Shown: positions 1 to 9,642 of the stretch, one piece after another
Position numbering within the stretch: position 1 is the first letter of the stretch
How the letters are laid out: each line of letters begins with the position of its first letter
Assembly: GCF_900187225.1 (NCBI RefSeq)
Contig: NZ_LT906436.1
Coordinates: forward strand, 1,736,001-1,800,000
DNA length: 64,000 nt
Direction: 5' to 3'
From: Listeria monocytogenes
Lineage (GTDB): Bacteria; Bacillota; Bacilli; Lactobacillales; Listeriaceae
Position numbers and translations under genes: made by a program
The notes under the pieces: model-generated
The model's input: the letters and a program-made list of their open reading frames with translations, nothing else
Databases searched by the model: none
What the model was told of the DNA's origin: nothing

Positions 1-617
1 GTAATTTCCACTCCGCGATGTTCTTCCATTGTTGGAAGTCCACCGTCTACAACAAACCAAGGGCCAAATTCGCCGCTGTTAGAAGAAACGAATGCTGCTG
101 TGCGTAAGTTTAAGTCTTTGAATTGTTTACTCGTACGCAAGAAATGTTCTCTGGAAAGACCAGTGTATTTTCTTGGATAGAAGTTGTGACAACCAATGAT
201 ATTTCCTACGTTTGCTTGGTAAGATAGGATACTTTCTACGTAACGAGTACCATTACTGATGTTTAGCTCGATTTTCAAGTCCGTATCATCAAAGGACATT
301 GCTGCCTCTTCGGAACCAGAGAAACCTAAATCTAGGCGTAATCCAGCTAGACCAAGCTCTTTAAAACGATCTAATTCTTTATAAGTGATATTTAACGATT
401 CAAATACAGTGGGATCAACGTCAGCAATAACGTCAAATCCTAATTCTTTTGCTCGTTTGCAAATGGTTTCTAATTTAGCAAATTCAGCTTCGTCATTAGC
501 AGAAATCAAACAAGTAAAAATACGGCTAAAACCATATTTTGCAGCTGTTTCAATGTATTCCAATGATTCTTCAAGCGCTACATGTTGTGGAAATACGGAT
601 ATTCCTAATTTTCTCAT
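1..617 (-). CDS. MupG-like (DUF871) 6-phospho-N-acetylmuramidase family protein, partial
   Basis: About 205 N-terminal codons are visible and the gene runs off the left edge of the window. The product begins MRKLGISVFPQ and shows the N-terminal TIM-barrel half of the DUF871 family, whose characterised member MupG hydrolyses MurNAc-6-phosphate-GlcNAc. A segment with GLRLDLGFSG and a later GCHNFYPRKYTGLS are recognisable family patches. The start is ATG at 617, preceded on the minus strand by an AAGGGATGA ribosome-binding region. It is the third gene of the sigma-54-driven PTS operon, 21 bp after the IIA gene. In the Listeria lpo operon this position has been called lpoO. Whether it cleaves a phosphorylated muropeptide disaccharide or another 6-phosphosugar is inference. 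Confidence 0.8.
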   Translation of the reverse strand, partial: MRKLGISVFPQHVALEESLEYIETAAKYGFSRIFTCLISANDEAEFAKLETICKRAKELGFDVIADVDPTVFESLNITYKELDRFKELGLAGLRLDLGFSGSEEAAMSFDDTDLKIELNISNGTRYVESILSYQANVGNIIGCHNFYPRKYTGLSREHFLRTSKQFKDLNLRTAAFVSSNSGEFGPWFVVDGGLPTMEEHRGVEI

Positions 618-638
618 TTAAATCATCCCTTCAAAAGC

Positions 639-941
639 TTATTTAGAGCGGTATAAATCAACAATTTCCTTCGCTAAGTCTTTAAAAGTAATAGCGTTCA
701 TTAAGTGATCTTGCGCGTGAACAAGTAGTAATGATACTTCTGCTTTTTCGCCACGTGCTTCACCTTGAATTAATGAAGTTTGTGAATGATGCGCCTCAAG
801 TAGTGCCGCTTCTGCATTTTTGATTTGCTCATCTGCAACGTCAAAATCCCCTTTTTTTGCCGCTTCGATTGCTAGCATTGCGTCACTTTTAGCGTTTCCC
901 CCGTGTACGATTAATTGCATAATTGTTTGTTCTAATTCCAT
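639..941 (-). CDS. lpoA: PTS lactose/cellobiose-family EIIA component
   Basis: A 100-residue cytoplasmic EIIA of the lactose/chitobiose family (LacF/ChbA type), a three-helix bundle that takes phosphate from HPr and passes it to EIIB. The active-site histidine lies in VHAQDHLM (His75), the classic signature. The length matches the family (about 100-105 aa). It follows the EIIB gene by 69 bp and precedes the MupG-like gene by 21 bp. No IIC membrane gene is present between or upstream of these genes in the window. The symbol follows the described Listeria lpo operon (recognised from memory). Confidence 0.9.
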   Translation of the reverse strand: MELEQTIMQLIVHGGNAKSDAMLAIEAAKKGDFDVADEQIKNAEAALLEAHHSQTSLIQGEARGEKAEVSLLLVHAQDHLMNAITFKDLAKEIVDLYRSK

Positions 942-1010
942 TGTTTACACATCCTTTTTCATTTATCGAACTTGTGTTTAATTCCTCTTCAAGCAGTCTC
1001 GAACTCGAGA

Positions 1011-1319
1011 TTATTTCTCAATCATTGCTAGTGCATCATTTAGCACTTTTTCGCCGTCCATTGTTCCATAGTCAATCCCATTAATGATCGCAACTGGAAT
1101 ACCTAATGGATCCAGTACTCGCTTCAAATTCTTCTCTAAAAAACGAACTTGCGGTGCGAGTAAAACAACATCTACGTTGCCTTTGTACTTGTCGAAATCA
1201 GCTTCTGCAACTGCTATAACAGTAGCATCCACTTGTTGTTTTTCGATAGCTTCTGTCATTTTTTTTACGAGCAGACTTGTGGACATACCGGCCGAACAAA
1301 CTAACATGATGTTATTCAT
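1011..1319 (-). CDS. lpoB: PTS lactose/cellobiose-family EIIB component
   Basis: A 102-residue EIIB of the lactose/cellobiose family. The phosphocysteine loop is at the N-terminus, LVCSAGMSTS, with Cys8 as the phosphorylated residue. The rest is a Rossmann-like alpha/beta fold of the usual length. It is the first gene after the sigma-54 promoter at 1363-1379 and has a clear AGGAGG ribosome-binding site. With the downstream EIIA it forms a phosphorelay that must use an EIIC encoded elsewhere. Confidence 0.92.
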   Translation of the reverse strand: MNNIMLVCSAGMSTSLLVKKMTEAIEKQQVDATVIAVAEADFDKYKGNVDVVLLAPQVRFLEKNLKRVLDPLGIPVAIINGIDYGTMDGEKVLNDALAMIEK

Positions 1320-1362
1320 TAATTTAACCTCCTAGTTTGAAAAGCTGCACGTATATATAATA

Positions 1363-1379
1363 TGCAAGATATGTGCCAA
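1363..1379 (-). promoter_or_regulatory. sigma-54 (RpoN) -24/-12 promoter
   Basis: On the minus strand the sequence is TTGGCACATATCTTGCA, an exact fit to the RpoN consensus with GG and GC at the canonical spacing. The start of transcription would fall about 12 nt downstream (near 1352), about 30 nt before the EIIB start. The neighbouring upstream gene encodes a LevR-type sigma-54 activator. Confidence 0.93.
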
Positions 1380-1430
1380 CTTTTCTTCTAATTTGTTGCT
1401 TGCCTACAAAGTTTTTAGCTTACACAAGTA

Positions 1431-1465
1431 AAAAAGCCAAGTGTGTAAGACAATACACACTTGGC
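1431..1465 (-). terminator. Rho-independent terminator of the LevR-type activator gene
   Basis: A perfect 12-bp stem (1436-1447 with 1454-1465, arm GCCAAGTGTGTA on the plus strand) with a 6-nt loop. It is followed on the minus strand by a T run. It separates the activator gene from the sigma-54 promoter. Confidence 0.9.
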
Positions 1466-1478
1466 AGATTCCTTTTTC

Positions 1479-4157
<2,679 letters not shown>

Positions 4158-4190
4158 CTACTCTACTCCTTTTTGAAACTCTATGATTCC

Positions 4191-4220
4191 ATTATACCTT
4201 TTTAAATGGCATCCTCGCAA
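4191..4220 (-). promoter_or_regulatory. Probable sigma-A promoter of the LevR-type activator
   Basis: On the minus strand a -35 TTGCGA (4215-4220) and a -10 TATAAT (4191-4196) are separated by 18 bp, about 35 nt upstream of the activator start. Confidence 0.6.
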
Positions 4221-4236
4221 CGATAAAAATTAACTA

Positions 4237-4289
4237 AAAAAAGCGCGAATGCTTTCCTATCTATCAAGAGAGAAAAACATTCGACGCAT
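4237..4289 (-). terminator. Terminator after the DEAD-box helicase gene
   Basis: A GCGTCGAATG / CATTCGCGC stem with one bulge and a long loop, followed on the minus strand by a T run. It begins directly after the helicase stop codon. Confidence 0.7.
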
Positions 4290-4290
4290 C

Positions 4291-5616
4291 TTAAGATTTT
4301 TTAAAATTGTTTGGTTTTTTGTTGAATTTATTTGGTTTATTACGTGTCGGTTTAGCCGAGTTAGTTGGCTTTTCTTTATGCCCTCCAGCAGCTCCAGTAG
4401 GTTTGTCTTTGCGGAACGGCTTCTTCCCGTCGTCTTTTTTACTTTTTTGAACTTGTTTTGGCGGTCTTGATGCTTTTTTAGCGATTTTGTTTTCTGGAAC
4501 AGCACCGTCAAGAAGCTTCCCTTGATAAAAGCGAACCTGTTTCCCTTTTAAGTTGTGGATGGTTAAATATTGTTTTAATGTTCTTATTTCACGTGGGTTA
4601 GCGAAAGTAATAACCGTACCTGATTTACCCATTCGCCCAGTGCGTCCAGAACGGTGTGTGTACTCTTTTTCACTTGCTGCTAAGTCGTAGTGAATCACGT
4701 AGGGTAAATCTTCTATATCCAGCCCACGAGCCGCTACATCTGTCACGATTAAATAAGTCAACGTGCCTTTTTTAAAGTCGTCCAGATATTTTTTGCGTTT
4801 TTCTTTGCGAATTTCGCCGTGAATTCCAGCTGCTTTTACTTTATCGTAATGCAGTTTTTCTAGCAAAATTTCCATTCGTGGTTTGTCTTTTACGAAAACT
4901 AAGCCGCGCATGTCTTTAATATGCGAAATGCGGCGCAGTAAAGTAGCTTTATCACGTGATTCCACATCCATGTATAGGTGTTCCACATTCGTTAATTCTT
5001 CTGGTTTTGCGGTTACCTCTAGCATTACTGGTGTGTTTTCTGTTTGTGCAAAAAACATGTCCGGATTTTCTAGTTTTGTCGCGGATACAAGTGTCAATTG
5101 GCGATCACGAACAGCACTTTCAACAATCTCAAGTGTACTTTTAAAATTTTCTTGGCGAAGTAATTGGTCACATTCATCCAAAGTAATCGTTTTGATTTCA
5201 TGCATTTTAATTTTCTTTTGTTTGATTAGTTCAAGTGCGCGACCTGGAGAAGCCACAATAATTTGCGGTTTTTTCTTTAATTTTTCGATTTGACGTTTGA
5301 CATTGGCTCCTCCGATTAGAGATATCACCGTCAAGTCATCACTTGGTAACCACGAACGGATTACTTCCGTGATTTGCATTACTAATTCATGTGATGGCGC
5401 TAAAACAAGCCATTGTGTTTTTGGAATTGCCTCTATTTTTTCAAGGGTTGGCAGTGCATAAGCCACTGTTTTCCCCGTTCCAGTTGGTGATACTGCAAGT
5501 ACATCTGCACCGTCTTTGATAGGTTGGTACATTGCGCTTTGAATTTCTGTTGGCGTTTCGTAACCATGTTCTTGCCATTTTTCCGCCCAAAAGCTTGGAA
5601 TATTTGATTCTGTCAT
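4291..5616 (-). CDS. Cold-associated DEAD-box ATP-dependent RNA helicase
   Basis: A 441-aa superfamily 2 RNA helicase. Visible motifs are a Q-motif-like PTEIQ (22-26), Walker A SPTGTGKT (43-50), motif II written DECD (147-150) instead of DEAD, motif III SAT (178-180), and motif VI HRSGRTGR (321-328). Residues from about 377 form a low-complexity Lys/Pro/Asn-rich basic tail typical of ribosome- or rRNA-binding helicases. It matches the Listeria helicase reported to be needed for cold growth and ribosome maturation through its C-terminus (recalled, equivalent to Lmo1722). It is a single gene with its own terminator and no obvious partner nearby. Confidence 0.93.
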   Translation of the reverse strand: MTESNIPSFWAEKWQEHGYETPTEIQSAMYQPIKDGADVLAVSPTGTGKTVAYALPTLEKIEAIPKTQWLVLAPSHELVMQITEVIRSWLPSDDLTVISLIGGANVKRQIEKLKKKPQIIVASPGRALELIKQKKIKMHEIKTITLDECDQLLRQENFKSTLEIVESAVRDRQLTLVSATKLENPDMFFAQTENTPVMLEVTAKPEELTNVEHLYMDVESRDKATLLRRISHIKDMRGLVFVKDKPRMEILLEKLHYDKVKAAGIHGEIRKEKRKKYLDDFKKGTLTYLIVTDVAARGLDIEDLPYVIHYDLAASEKEYTHRSGRTGRMGKSGTVITFANPREIRTLKQYLTIHNLKGKQVRFYQGKLLDGAVPENKIAKKASRPPKQVQKSKKDDGKKPFRKDKPTGAAGGHKEKPTNSAKPTRNKPNKFNKKPNNFKKS

Positions 5617-5658
5617 AACCCGACTCCTTTATTAGTTCTTCTCTGTATCATACCACGC

Positions 5659-6432
5659 TTACTGCAAGTCTGCACTTTTATTTAGTATTTTTGTCGCTAG
5701 AAAAAAGTAAACAAGAGCCATCAAAAGATTAAAACCCATCTGGATAAAATTAAAATGAACACTTGAAAAAAGGGAATAATAAAAATGGATTTCTGTGCTA
5801 CTTTTAGGTAAAAAATCTGTTCCGATAGATATTTGAATTGCATTAATTATTACAAAGTAGATTAATGCGCCAATAAAACCAACGCGGAAACCATTGACTG
5901 GCACCATACTCAAAGCGGTTGCTAAAAAAATGATACAGGCTAAAGAAAAAGTATTAAGTCCCATCGCTAAAAAAGTGTCAAAAATGATATTTAGTCCTAC
6001 TGAAAAAGACATCTCCGCGCCACCTATTATCGCCAAGTTAATTATAATTACTAGAACCCCCGCCGTTAGAATAGCCGTTTCTATTAAGACGATGATTAAT
6101 TTATTCAATAGTATTTTCCAAATAGGTGTTTCTGTTTGAAAAAACAAATAACGGTTTTCATCGTAAATTCCAGATCGAGCTGCTGCCAAAAATAAAAGTA
6201 ACCAAATGAGTATCCAACTAGCACCAACAAAGCCTATTAAAGCTATGAAAACACCATCGCCGGACGCGAATACAACTCCGTCTATATCTGAATCCATCAC
6301 AAGCGGTTCTAATAAGCCATTTCCTAATTTAGAAAAAAGACCAATAAGTAAACAAATCAGCCAACCAACAAAAGTAGCAAAAAATATGTAACGATGCGCG
6401 TTCCATTCTAATTTCCAGTGTGCTTTAAGCAT
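5659..6432 (-). CDS. ABC transporter permease (ABC-2 type) of the YtrA-like operon
   Basis: A 257-aa integral membrane protein with about six hydrophobic segments, the last gene of a GntR-ATPase-permease operon. I chose ATG at 6432 because GGGAGG lies 9 nt upstream. A TTG two codons earlier is too close to that site. It overlaps the end of the ATPase gene by 8 bp, implying translational coupling. Similar operons in Firmicutes respond to cell-wall antibiotics, but the substrate is not known here. Confidence 0.8.
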   Translation of the reverse strand: MLKAHWKLEWNAHRYIFFATFVGWLICLLIGLFSKLGNGLLEPLVMDSDIDGVVFASGDGVFIALIGFVGASWILIWLLLFLAAARSGIYDENRYLFFQTETPIWKILLNKLIIVLIETAILTAGVLVIIINLAIIGGAEMSFSVGLNIIFDTFLAMGLNTFSLACIIFLATALSMVPVNGFRVGFIGALIYFVIINAIQISIGTDFLPKSSTEIHFYYSLFSSVHFNFIQMGFNLLMALVYFFLATKILNKSADLQ

Positions 6433-7105
6433 GCCCAAATACCTCCCGATAGTAATCCATCACTGATTTCCTGTATTCTTCCCGAAGTGTTTCTGTGTCT
6501 ATTTGCTCTATTATCTTACCTCGTTTCAAGAAGATAATTTCATCAAACATCATTTCCATATCTTGGATTAAGTGTGTTGTGACAACAAGTGTTGCATCTT
6601 CTTTAAGGAACGTCGCGATGCTTTTAATTAGGTCATCTCGCGAAATCAAATCAATTTCTGAAAATGGTTCATCCAGCAAATATAAGTCTACATCTCGGCA
6701 TAGAATAAGTGCCAACATTACTTTTGCAGCATTACCTTTGGATAAATATTTGGTATTTTCTTTTATGTTGATTCCAAACGAACGGATCATTTGTTTTGCT
6801 TTTTCTTGGTCAAAATCCGGAAAAAAGCTGTGATAAATTCGAAAATAGTCGCAGATAACCATATTAGGTAAAAAATCTTCACTCGGCAAATAGGCTATTT
6901 TGCTGTTTTCTGCTAAGTTTATTGTTCCAGATGTTGGTTTAAGTAGACCTGAAATTGCATTTAACAAAGTTGTTTTTCCCGCACCATTAGGACCAAGTAG
7001 CCCAATGATTTTCCCTTTTTGAAGAGATAAGTTAATGTCATTTAATGGTTTTCTTTTTCGATATTTTTTCGTTAATCCCGTAATTGTAATCAGGTTTTCA
7101 TTCAT
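6425..7105 (-). CDS. ABC transporter ATP-binding protein (YtrB-like)
   Basis: A 226-aa ATPase. Walker A is GPNGAGKT (38-45) and Walker B LYLLDEPFSEID is present. The signature motif is degenerate, reading LSKGN where LSGGQ is usual, as in several YtrB/YxlF-type exporters. It overlaps the GntR gene by 8 bp upstream and the permease gene by 8 bp downstream. It would energise the downstream permease. Confidence 0.87.
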   Translation of the reverse strand: MNENLITITGLTKKYRKRKPLNDINLSLQKGKIIGLLGPNGAGKTTLLNAISGLLKPTSGTINLAENSKIAYLPSEDFLPNMVICDYFRIYHSFFPDFDQEKAKQMIRSFGINIKENTKYLSKGNAAKVMLALILCRDVDLYLLDEPFSEIDLISRDDLIKSIATFLKEDATLVVTTHLIQDMEMMFDEIIFLKRGKIIEQIDTETLREEYRKSVMDYYREVFGHA

Positions 7106-7466
7106 GGTTGCGGCTCCTTTTTATTAGTAATTCTATTGCTGCTTGGTCATCTAAACCGATGCTCTTCGCTTCTTCTAAAAAGCGTTCTGTAATTGCATCT
7201 GCTAACTCTATTTTTAATTGGTCGAAAAGTGCTTTGTCGGAAGTGACGAATGATCCCATCCCTCGTTTTGCATAAATATAACCCGCTCGTTCTAATTCTT
7301 GATAAGCACGGCTAACGGTATTAGGATTTACTGCAAGCTGTACGCCCATTTCCCGAACAGAAGGCAACTTATCCTCTCCCTTCCATTCGCCTGTAATCAT
7401 TTGTTTTTTCATCCAGTCAGAGATTTGACTATAGATTGGTTTATCTGCATGAAAAGTCGGATTCAT
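7098..7466 (-). CDS. GntR-family transcriptional regulator, YtrA subfamily
   Basis: A 122-aa repressor. An N-terminal winged helix (about residues 10-75) contains LPSVREMGVQLAVNPNTVSR, followed by a short C-terminal dimerisation helix pair rather than a ligand-binding FadR/HutC domain, which is the hallmark of the YtrA subfamily. The start is ATG at 7466 with AAGGAG 7 nt upstream. A longer open frame to 7541 runs through the promoter and operator and is rejected. It is the first gene of the operon and likely represses itself through the operator at 7492-7515. Confidence 0.88.
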   Translation of the reverse strand: MNPTFHADKPIYSQISDWMKKQMITGEWKGEDKLPSVREMGVQLAVNPNTVSRAYQELERAGYIYAKRGMGSFVTSDKALFDQLKIELADAITERFLEEAKSIGLDDQAAIELLIKRSRNHE

Positions 7467-7491
7467 TGTTAACTCCTTTTTAAACGAAACT

Positions 7492-7515
7492 AGTGTATTA
7501 ATTAAATAGTACACT
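7492..7515 (-). promoter_or_regulatory. YtrA-type operator (AGTGTA-N12-TACACT)
   Basis: Perfect 6-bp half-sites AGTGTA and TACACT separated by 12 bp, with several further symmetric positions inside. The element overlaps the -10 box and the start of transcription of the GntR operon. Known YtrA operators have the same half-sites with near-identical spacing (recalled). Confidence 0.8.
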
Positions 7516-7535
7516 CGACTTTCATTTATTGTCAA
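7506..7535 (-). promoter_or_regulatory. Promoter of the GntR/ABC operon
   Basis: A -35 TTGACA (7530-7535) and a -10 TACTAT (7506-7511) with an 18-bp spacer on the minus strand. The -10 is covered by the operator. Confidence 0.75.
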
Positions 7536-7539
7536 GCAC

Positions 7540-7576
7540 AAAAAAACTAGGAATCAGCATGATAGCTTTTTCCTAG
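7540..7576 (-). terminator. Terminator after the Gfo/Idh oxidoreductase gene
   Basis: A 7-bp stem CTAGGAA/TTCCTAG (7547-7553 with 7570-7576) followed on the minus strand by a run of T. It closes the transcription unit that ends with the oxidoreductase. Confidence 0.8.
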
Positions 7577-7586
7577 CTCTTCAAAA

Positions 7587-8570
7587 TTATTTTTCTGCGT
7601 CAAACCAAATATCATTTTGGTGACGAAGTTCGTTGGAGACACGCAATACTTTTAAGCTTAGGTCTGCTAAGTATTCATATGTATCTCGGTCGCTTTGTTC
7701 GATAATTCTAGCAAACTCTGCTGCTTCAAATTGCATATCATTGGCTACAACTGGGCCAGCGAGTTCAGTTTCTTCTTTTGTCGCATTATCGTAAAAAGTA
7801 ATTTTTTCAATTCCAGTTAGAGGATCAACAATTAGCGTTCCTTTTTGACCATAAATTTCGCTTGGCAGGAAGGACTGTGAATTTTTCCCTTGAATGATAG
7901 TAATATTGAATGTTGGGTATTCGAGAATTATTGGTCCAAGTCCGTCTACACCAGTTGGTAATTTAGTGGCAAAATAAGTTGCTTTTACAGGTTCACCAAA
8001 TAGTGTAATCGCTGAGTAAAGTGGATAAACGCCCAAATCAACGATAGACCCGCCAGAAAATTTCAAGGAGAAAATATTTGGTTCTTCCCCGTTTAAAACT
8101 TGATCGTATCTGGAAGAATACTTCATGTACGCTAGTGTTGCCCCATGAATAGTACCTACTTTTTTGATGTTTTCTTGTAGCCGTTTGAAGTTTGGCTCTT
8201 GAATGTGGCGTGCTGCTTCAAATAAAAAGACATTGTTTTCGCGAGCAATTTGATGCGCATGCTCTAATTCGGCTACGGTAGAAAAAATCGGTTTTTCTAC
8301 GATAACATGTTTTTTATTTTTCAGTAAGCTAACCGCATGTTGATAATGGAGCGCATTAGGAGAAGCAATGTAGACCGCATCAAGTGCGTCTGATTTGCCC
8401 ATTTCTTCTATATCTGTGAAATAAGTCAACTCTCCATATTTTTCTCCAAATGCGCGTGCTTTTTCTTCTGTTCGTGAATATACCGCAGTAAGATTCCATT
8501 CACCTGAATTAATAGCACCTTCAATAAAAGAATCCGTAATCCAGTTCGTTCCCATAATTCCAAGTTTCAT
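7587..8570 (-). CDS. Gfo/Idh/MocA-family NAD(P)-dependent oxidoreductase
   Basis: A 327-aa two-domain dehydrogenase. The N-terminal Rossmann fold begins MKLGIMGTNWITDSFI (a variant of the GxGxxG loop). The family signature EKP is in HVIVEKPIFS (about residue 93), and a C-terminal alpha/beta substrate domain follows. The start is ATG at 8570 with an AAGGGAGC site. It lies 59 bp after the LacI regulator in the same direction and ends at a clear terminator, so it is probably the last gene of the beta-1,2-glucan unit. Its substrate cannot be told from sequence. Confidence 0.87.
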   Translation of the reverse strand: MKLGIMGTNWITDSFIEGAINSGEWNLTAVYSRTEEKARAFGEKYGELTYFTDIEEMGKSDALDAVYIASPNALHYQHAVSLLKNKKHVIVEKPIFSTVAELEHAHQIARENNVFLFEAARHIQEPNFKRLQENIKKVGTIHGATLAYMKYSSRYDQVLNGEEPNIFSLKFSGGSIVDLGVYPLYSAITLFGEPVKATYFATKLPTGVDGLGPIILEYPTFNITIIQGKNSQSFLPSEIYGQKGTLIVDPLTGIEKITFYDNATKEETELAGPVVANDMQFEAAEFARIIEQSDRDTYEYLADLSLKVLRVSNELRHQNDIWFDAEK

Positions 8571-8596
8571 TAGCCAACAGCTCCCTTCATTTTATC

Positions 8597-8612
8597 TTAA
8601 GTATACCTTAAA
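8597..8612. promoter_or_regulatory. Small palindrome between LacI regulator and oxidoreductase
   Basis: TTAAG and CTTAA arms around GTATA lie just upstream of the oxidoreductase start. It could be an operator or part of a weak promoter. There is no good -35 box. Confidence 0.25.
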
Positions 8613-8629
8613 ATAAGGAAAAAAGCGTA

Positions 8630-9595
8630 CTAATTGTTTGAAACAGATGGTCCACTGATTCTAGTAGTATAGATTATTTCGTTTTCAGCTTTTCCGCCTT
8701 CAAGGAGTTCCACTAGTTTATCTGCAGCAACTGCGCCCCATTTGTACTTCGAATATTCAATAGTAGCAAGACGTGGAACTAGATATTCACTTATGTCGGT
8801 ATTATCAAAGCCAATAATTCGCACGTCTTTACCAATTTCTAAATCCGTACCAGCAAAATAACGATACATTCCAATTGCCATGTTATCATTTAGAGCAAAC
8901 ACTGAAACAGGAGCCTTCCAATTTTTGGCGATAATGGACGCAGCTCTTTCACCACTTTCTTCTGAAAAGTCGCCTTCAATAATATGCACTTTTTTATCAC
9001 CAGACCGAGCAAGTTCTTGTTTCGCCGTTTCGAGTCTGACTTTTGCATCATAGGAATCGTCTGGACCGGTAATGACATAGAAGTCACCCTTAAAATTAGT
9101 GGATAAATAATCAATTGCTAGCGTTGCGCCGCCTTTATTATCTAGAAGGACTTGGCTCACGTTCTCATGGGTAAGTTCGCGGTCAAGCACCACTAATTTA
9201 TGACCACGATTAGCATAGTTAATGATTTCACTAGACGGGAAATTCGCATCTAAAATAATAGCCCCATCAATCATTTTCTCGGGTAAAAATCGGTGTGTTT
9301 TCGTACCACTACAAGCAATGAGTTCATATCCATGTTTATATAGCGTTTGCGTTAAACCTTCCAGTAAAGTCCCGTAAAAAATCCCGCCGTAGTTCGTTAA
9401 ATAGACGCCGATAATTTTTGTTTCTCTTGTTTTTAACGTTCGTGCTGCCATATTGGGAATATAATTCAATTCATTTGCGATGGTCATAATTCGTTTTCGC
9501 GTTTTTTCGGTCACTTTCGGGCTGCCATTAAGTGCGTAGGATACTGTTGAAATGGAAACCCCTGCCTTTTTCGCGATATCTTTAATTCCTACCAC
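8630..9595 (-). CDS. LacI-family transcriptional regulator of the beta-1,2-glucan locus
   Basis: A 321-aa LacI/GalR regulator. The N-terminal helix-turn-helix (residues about 1-25, with GVSISTVSYALNG) and the hinge region are followed by a periplasmic-binding-protein-like sensor domain. A GTG start at 9595 is used, as no ATG is in frame nearby. An AAAAGGA site lies about 10 nt upstream. It sits 47 bp behind the GH94 gene. Likely targets are the two GAAACGTTTC palindromes at 15096-15105 and 15348-15357, and the inducer is probably a sophoro-oligosaccharide or derived sugar (inference). Confidence 0.9.
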   Translation of the reverse strand: MVGIKDIAKKAGVSISTVSYALNGSPKVTEKTRKRIMTIANELNYIPNMAARTLKTRETKIIGVYLTNYGGIFYGTLLEGLTQTLYKHGYELIACSGTKTHRFLPEKMIDGAIILDANFPSSEIINYANRGHKLVVLDRELTHENVSQVLLDNKGGATLAIDYLSTNFKGDFYVITGPDDSYDAKVRLETAKQELARSGDKKVHIIEGDFSEESGERAASIIAKNWKAPVSVFALNDNMAIGMYRYFAGTDLEIGKDVRIIGFDNTDISEYLVPRLATIEYSKYKWGAVAADKLVELLEGGKAENEIIYTTRISGPSVSNN

Positions 9596-9642
9596 GTGAA
9601 TCGCATCCTTTTCTGTTTTCTTTTATTATACACAAAACAACC

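Noticed and set aside
4883-5293. 136-codon frame antisense to the helicase gene
   Set aside because: It is inside a well-supported gene with all helicase motifs, with Ser/Cys-rich shadow composition.
7467-7541. Upstream extension of the GntR gene
   Set aside because: It runs through the operator and -10 box; AAGGAG supports the ATG at 7466.
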